Below the pieces are notes generated by a model. It made no database searches. It was not told the origin of the DNA and saw only the letters and a list, made by a program, of their open reading frames with translations. From positions 1 to 64,000 of the forward strand of contig JODI01000039.1 in assembly GCA_000720805.1 (NCBI GenBank): a stretch of 64,000 nt of DNA, in the 5' to 3' direction. This stretch comes from Streptomyces violaceoruber. GTDB taxonomy: Bacteria; Actinomycetota; Actinomycetes; Streptomycetales; Streptomycetaceae. Below, in pieces: positions 61,899-64,000 of this stretch (positions are counted from its first letter, which is position 1; each line of letters starts with the position of its first letter). Both the position numbers and the translations under genes were made by a program.

Positions 61899-63746
61899 TC
61901 AGGACGTCTTGGGGACGTCGATGCGGTCGATGTCCGGGGCGTAGCCCGTGCCGCTGTCGAAGGTGATCGTGTTGCTGCCCGCTTTCAGCGCGACCGGCAC
62001 GCTGACCGTCTCCACGGTTCCCCAGTTCCCGGTGGACGGGAACTTGTGGTGCGTGGCCCCACCGGCGTTGGCGGAGACGTCGACCGAGCGGGCGTCACCG
62101 CTGATGTAAGCGACCTTGACCCAGTAGGTGCCCGCCTTGCCGACGACCACGTCGTTGAAGCGGAGCTTGCCCCCGAGGTACAGGTTGCCGGTCTTCTTGC
62201 CGCCGGAACAGGCCGGGCAGTCGGCGACGGAGGCGTTGCCGCTGAGGGTGTTCGCCGGGGATTCGGCCTCGTAGGCGGTCGCGGTGAGCGGGCTGCCGTG
62301 CGGGGTGACGGTGAACAGGCGGGAGCCGTGGGCGGGGAGGGCCTGGGTGATCTTGTTCTGGTACGTGCCGAGGTTCTCGTGGTTCCACAGGTCGCGGACG
62401 GCGGCCTTGCCGGTGAAGCCGAGGGTGGACCAGTCGGCGGTGACGGCGGCGGGCGCGTCGGCGAGGTTGAACAGGGCGACGGTGTAGGCGCCGTCGGGGT
62501 TCTTCGCGGCCCACACCTGCTGGGGGTCGGACGCGGTCACCGGGCGTGCGGGCGGGGCGGCGCCCTGGTCGACGGCGATGACCTCGCGGTTGGTCAGCAG
62601 GGACAGGCCGTAGGAGTCGAGGCGGGTGAGGTCGTCGCCGGTGTAGAGCGGAGACTTGGCGATGGCCCACAGGGTGGCGTAACTCTGCCGCTCGGCCTTG
62701 GTCAGGCCGTCCATCTCGCCGTTGCCGACGTCCAGGGCGTCGAGGTCGTTCCAGCCGCCGGGGCCCGCGTGCCGGGTCCAGGCGGGGGCGTCGTCCCAGC
62801 GGTCGTCGACCGAGTTCTCCCAGCTGACGAGGGTGTTGCAGTAGCACTCGACGTCGGTGTCGATGCGCCAGCCGTTGGAGTACTTCTTCCAGTCGGCGGC
62901 GTGGCCGATGTCGAGGGACCAGGACAGTTCCAGGTGGATCGGGCGGCCGGTGGCGGCGATCGCCTTGTTCCAGGCGGCCACGTCAGCCACGTTGTCGTAC
63001 TGGTCGCCGCTCTTTCCGGAGCCGGGCCCGACGCCGTCGAGCTTGAGGAAGTCGTAGCCCCAGTCGGCTATCGCCCGGGCCTGGGAGTCGATGTACTTCT
63101 GGGTGCAGGGGCGGGAGAAGTCGAGCTTGTACGCGCTGTCCCAGCCGTTGGTGGTGCGCAGGTCGCCGTAGACGATGTCGGCGGTCGTGCAGCCGTCCGC
63201 GTTCCAGATGGGCGTCTTCCCGTCGCCGTACGCCTCCTTCTCCAGACCGACGGGCAGATAGATGCCGGCCTTGAGGCCCTTGGCGTGGATGCGGTCGGCG
63301 ACGGCCTTCATGCCGCTGGGGAAGCGATCCGGGTCGGCCTTCTGGCGCCCGTACTGATCGAAACCGGGCTTCCAGGTCTGGTCGCGCCACCAGCCGGAGT
63401 CGATGTTGACGTACTCGTAGCCGTACTTCTTCAGCTTGGCGGCCAGGGCGTCGGTCTGCTTGAGGACGTTCGCCTCGGTCAGGTAGCTGTAGTCGCCGTC
63501 CGGGTTGAGGCCGGGGTACTTGGACGACTGCATGCTCCAACTCGACCAGCCCATGTAGGGCTTGGCCGCGACGGCGGGGGCGGTCTCGGTGGAGGCCGCG
63601 GGTACGGCGGAGGCCGCGGGGACGGCGGAGGCCGCGGGTACGGCGGAGGCCGCGGGTACGGCCGTGGTGGCGCCTGCGGCGAGGGCCAGAACCACGGCGG
63701 CTCTCAGGGCGCGTGCGGGCAGGACGGAGTACGAGGATGACCACAT
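61899..63746 (-). CDS. Secreted GH27 alpha-galactosidase with CBM35
   Basis: 615 residues from ATG 63746 with a perfect AGGAGGT seven bases upstream. The signal peptide and linker contain four VPAASA-type repeats (residues 30-53). GH27 motifs: PYMGWSSWSMQSSKY, YGYEYVNIDSGWW, GLKAGIYLPVG, WGYDFLKLDGVG (nucleophile Asp237) and WRIDTDVECYCNTLVSW (acid/base Asp). A beta-sandwich domain follows (about 395-475), then a CBM35-like module (about 490-615: TAYEAESPANTLSGNASVAD, GTYWVKVAYISGDARSVDVS, DIDRIDVPKTS). It should release alpha-galactose from plant galactans or galactomannans, or beta-L-arabinopyranose, outside the cell. Confidence 0.92.
   Translation of the reverse strand: MWSSSYSVLPARALRAAVVLALAAGATTAVPAASAVPAASAVPAASAVPAASTETAPAVAAKPYMGWSSWSMQSSKYPGLNPDGDYSYLTEANVLKQTDALAAKLKKYGYEYVNIDSGWWRDQTWKPGFDQYGRQKADPDRFPSGMKAVADRIHAKGLKAGIYLPVGLEKEAYGDGKTPIWNADGCTTADIVYGDLRTTNGWDSAYKLDFSRPCTQKYIDSQARAIADWGYDFLKLDGVGPGSGKSGDQYDNVADVAAWNKAIAATGRPIHLELSWSLDIGHAADWKKYSNGWRIDTDVECYCNTLVSWENSVDDRWDDAPAWTRHAGPGGWNDLDALDVGNGEMDGLTKAERQSYATLWAIAKSPLYTGDDLTRLDSYGLSLLTNREVIAVDQGAAPPARPVTASDPQQVWAAKNPDGAYTVALFNLADAPAAVTADWSTLGFTGKAAVRDLWNHENLGTYQNKITQALPAHGSRLFTVTPHGSPLTATAYEAESPANTLSGNASVADCPACSGGKKTGNLYLGGKLRFNDVVVGKAGTYWVKVAYISGDARSVDVSANAGGATHHKFPSTGNWGTVETVSVPVALKAGSNTITFDSGTGYAPDIDRIDVPKTS
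63588..63659 (-). repeat. Four 18-bp repeats inside the GH27 signal region
   Basis: Near-identical 18-bp units encode the hexapeptide VPAASA four times (the last reads VPAAST). Because the unit is a multiple of three, copy-number changes by slippage would alter the length of the signal/linker without breaking the frame. Confidence 0.85.
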
Positions 63747-63775
63747 GGGTCGTACCTCCTGGAGTCGGCTCAGCA

Positions 63776-63889
63776 GGGGGGAGCTGCCGGTAGGGGGACT
63801 GTCTCGGTAAGGGGGACTGCCGGTTGGGGGGACGGTCGGAAGGGGGGGACGGTCGGTGGGGCTGTCGGTAGGGGAATTGCCAGTAGGGG
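63776..63889 (+). repeat. Array of eight G-runs at irregular 13-18-bp spacing upstream of the GH27 gene
   Basis: Runs of 4-7 G begin at 63776, 63793, 63811, 63826, 63842, 63858, 63871 and 63886, embedded in related units like GGGGGACTGCCGGT. They lie 30-145 bp upstream of the GH27 start on the non-coding strand (C-runs on the coding strand). They could be iterated protein sites or form G-quadruplex structures. Confidence 0.75.
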
Positions 63890-63893
63890 CTGA

Positions 63894-64000
63894 CTAGGTG
63901 TCGGCTCGGATGAAGGACTGGATGGCGGTGGCCGCGGCCCCACGTGCCCACTCCTCGAAGGTCAGCGGGCGGGTCTGGACGTCGCACCGGGCGGCGGAGC
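63894..64000 (-). CDS. C-terminal end of an unidentified gene running off the window
   Basis: On the minus strand the bases read as an open frame of 35 codons ending TAG at 63894-63896: SAARCDVQTRPLTFEEWARG followed by AAATAIQSFIRADT. Codon bias is normal and the RPLTFEEWA string is reminiscent of the C-terminus of NmrA-like/SDR oxidoreductases, but this is a weak clue. The rest lies beyond the right edge. Confidence 0.5.
   Translation of the reverse strand, partial: SAARCDVQTRPLTFEEWARGAAATAIQSFIRADT

Noticed and set aside
60516..63740. A 1074-codon plus-strand frame opposite the GH95 and GH27 genes
   Set aside because: Val/Gly-rich low-complexity product, antisense to two well-supported secreted glycosidases.

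Overview
The window is high-G+C DNA (strong G/C third-position bias, many GTG starts, overlapping start/stop pairs) whose gene content is that of a Streptomyces or a very close actinomycete: GlgE-pathway glycogen genes, a WhiB-family protein, SigB-type sigma and partner-switching proteins, ANTAR proteins, SpoIIE-type phosphatases and a large LuxR regulator with an N-terminal ATPase domain. The set and order recall the stress-signalling part of the S. coelicolor chromosome as I remember it; no database was searched.

Layout. 1-5.4 kb: GlgE-pathway alpha-glucan cluster (glgE tail, a decayed treS, maltokinase, glgB). 5.5-9.2 kb: a YbdK-type carboxylate-amine ligase, a long-chain acyl-CoA ligase and two small membrane proteins, one of only 58 residues. 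9.4-23.8 kb: a dense partner-switching region with two RsbW-like ATPases, a PRC-barrel protein, a 1426-residue hybrid histidine kinase with an exact 92-codon HAMP repeat coupled to an ANTAR-SpoIIE phosphatase, two STAS proteins, and an overlapping operon rsbR-rsbS-rsbT-(HATPase/PP2C fusion)-rsbU-like. 24-32 kb: type II NADH dehydrogenase, DUF4287 protein, FUSC-like membrane protein, then a minus-strand group ending in a SigB-type sigma factor preceded by its probable anti-sigma ATPase. 32-39.4 kb: PLP decarboxylase, a probable ~90-nt small RNA with C-rich loops, a cyclic-nucleotide-fold protein, MFS exporter, divergent lysE/argP pair, WhiB1/WblE-like protein and a DUF6098 protein. 39.4-45 kb: two-component system, L,D-transpeptidase-fold lipoprotein, secreted M1 peptidase, DUF488. 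45-51.4 kb: flavoprotein and TetR gene with a double operator, AlkB-like dioxygenase, metallo-hydrolase, kinase-fold DUF4032 protein, tandem universal stress protein. 51.7-58.3 kb: three-gene operon encoding a receiver/thioredoxin-reductase fusion, a cNMP-domain histidine kinase and a ZnF-UBP protein, followed by a large LuxR regulator. 58.3-64 kb: secreted carbohydrate-active set (SGNH hydrolase, GH95, GH27+CBM35) and the tail of one more gene.

How it fits together. Much of the window looks like a stress-response hub. The RsbR/S/T proteins should form a stressosome-like sensor; RsbT and RsbU-like phosphatases, STAS antagonists and RsbW-like ATPases would then control SigB-type sigma factors such as the one at 30.6-31.5 kb. 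The most unusual modules are the receiver/thioredoxin-reductase/kinase/ZnF-UBP operon, the HATPase-PP2C fusion inside the rsb operon, the candidate small RNA at 34.2 kb, and the eroded treS inside an otherwise intact glycogen cluster. Several intergenic regions hold tandem repeats or perfect dyads, reported separately. No rRNA, tRNA, CRISPR array, insertion sequence or phage gene was recognised.
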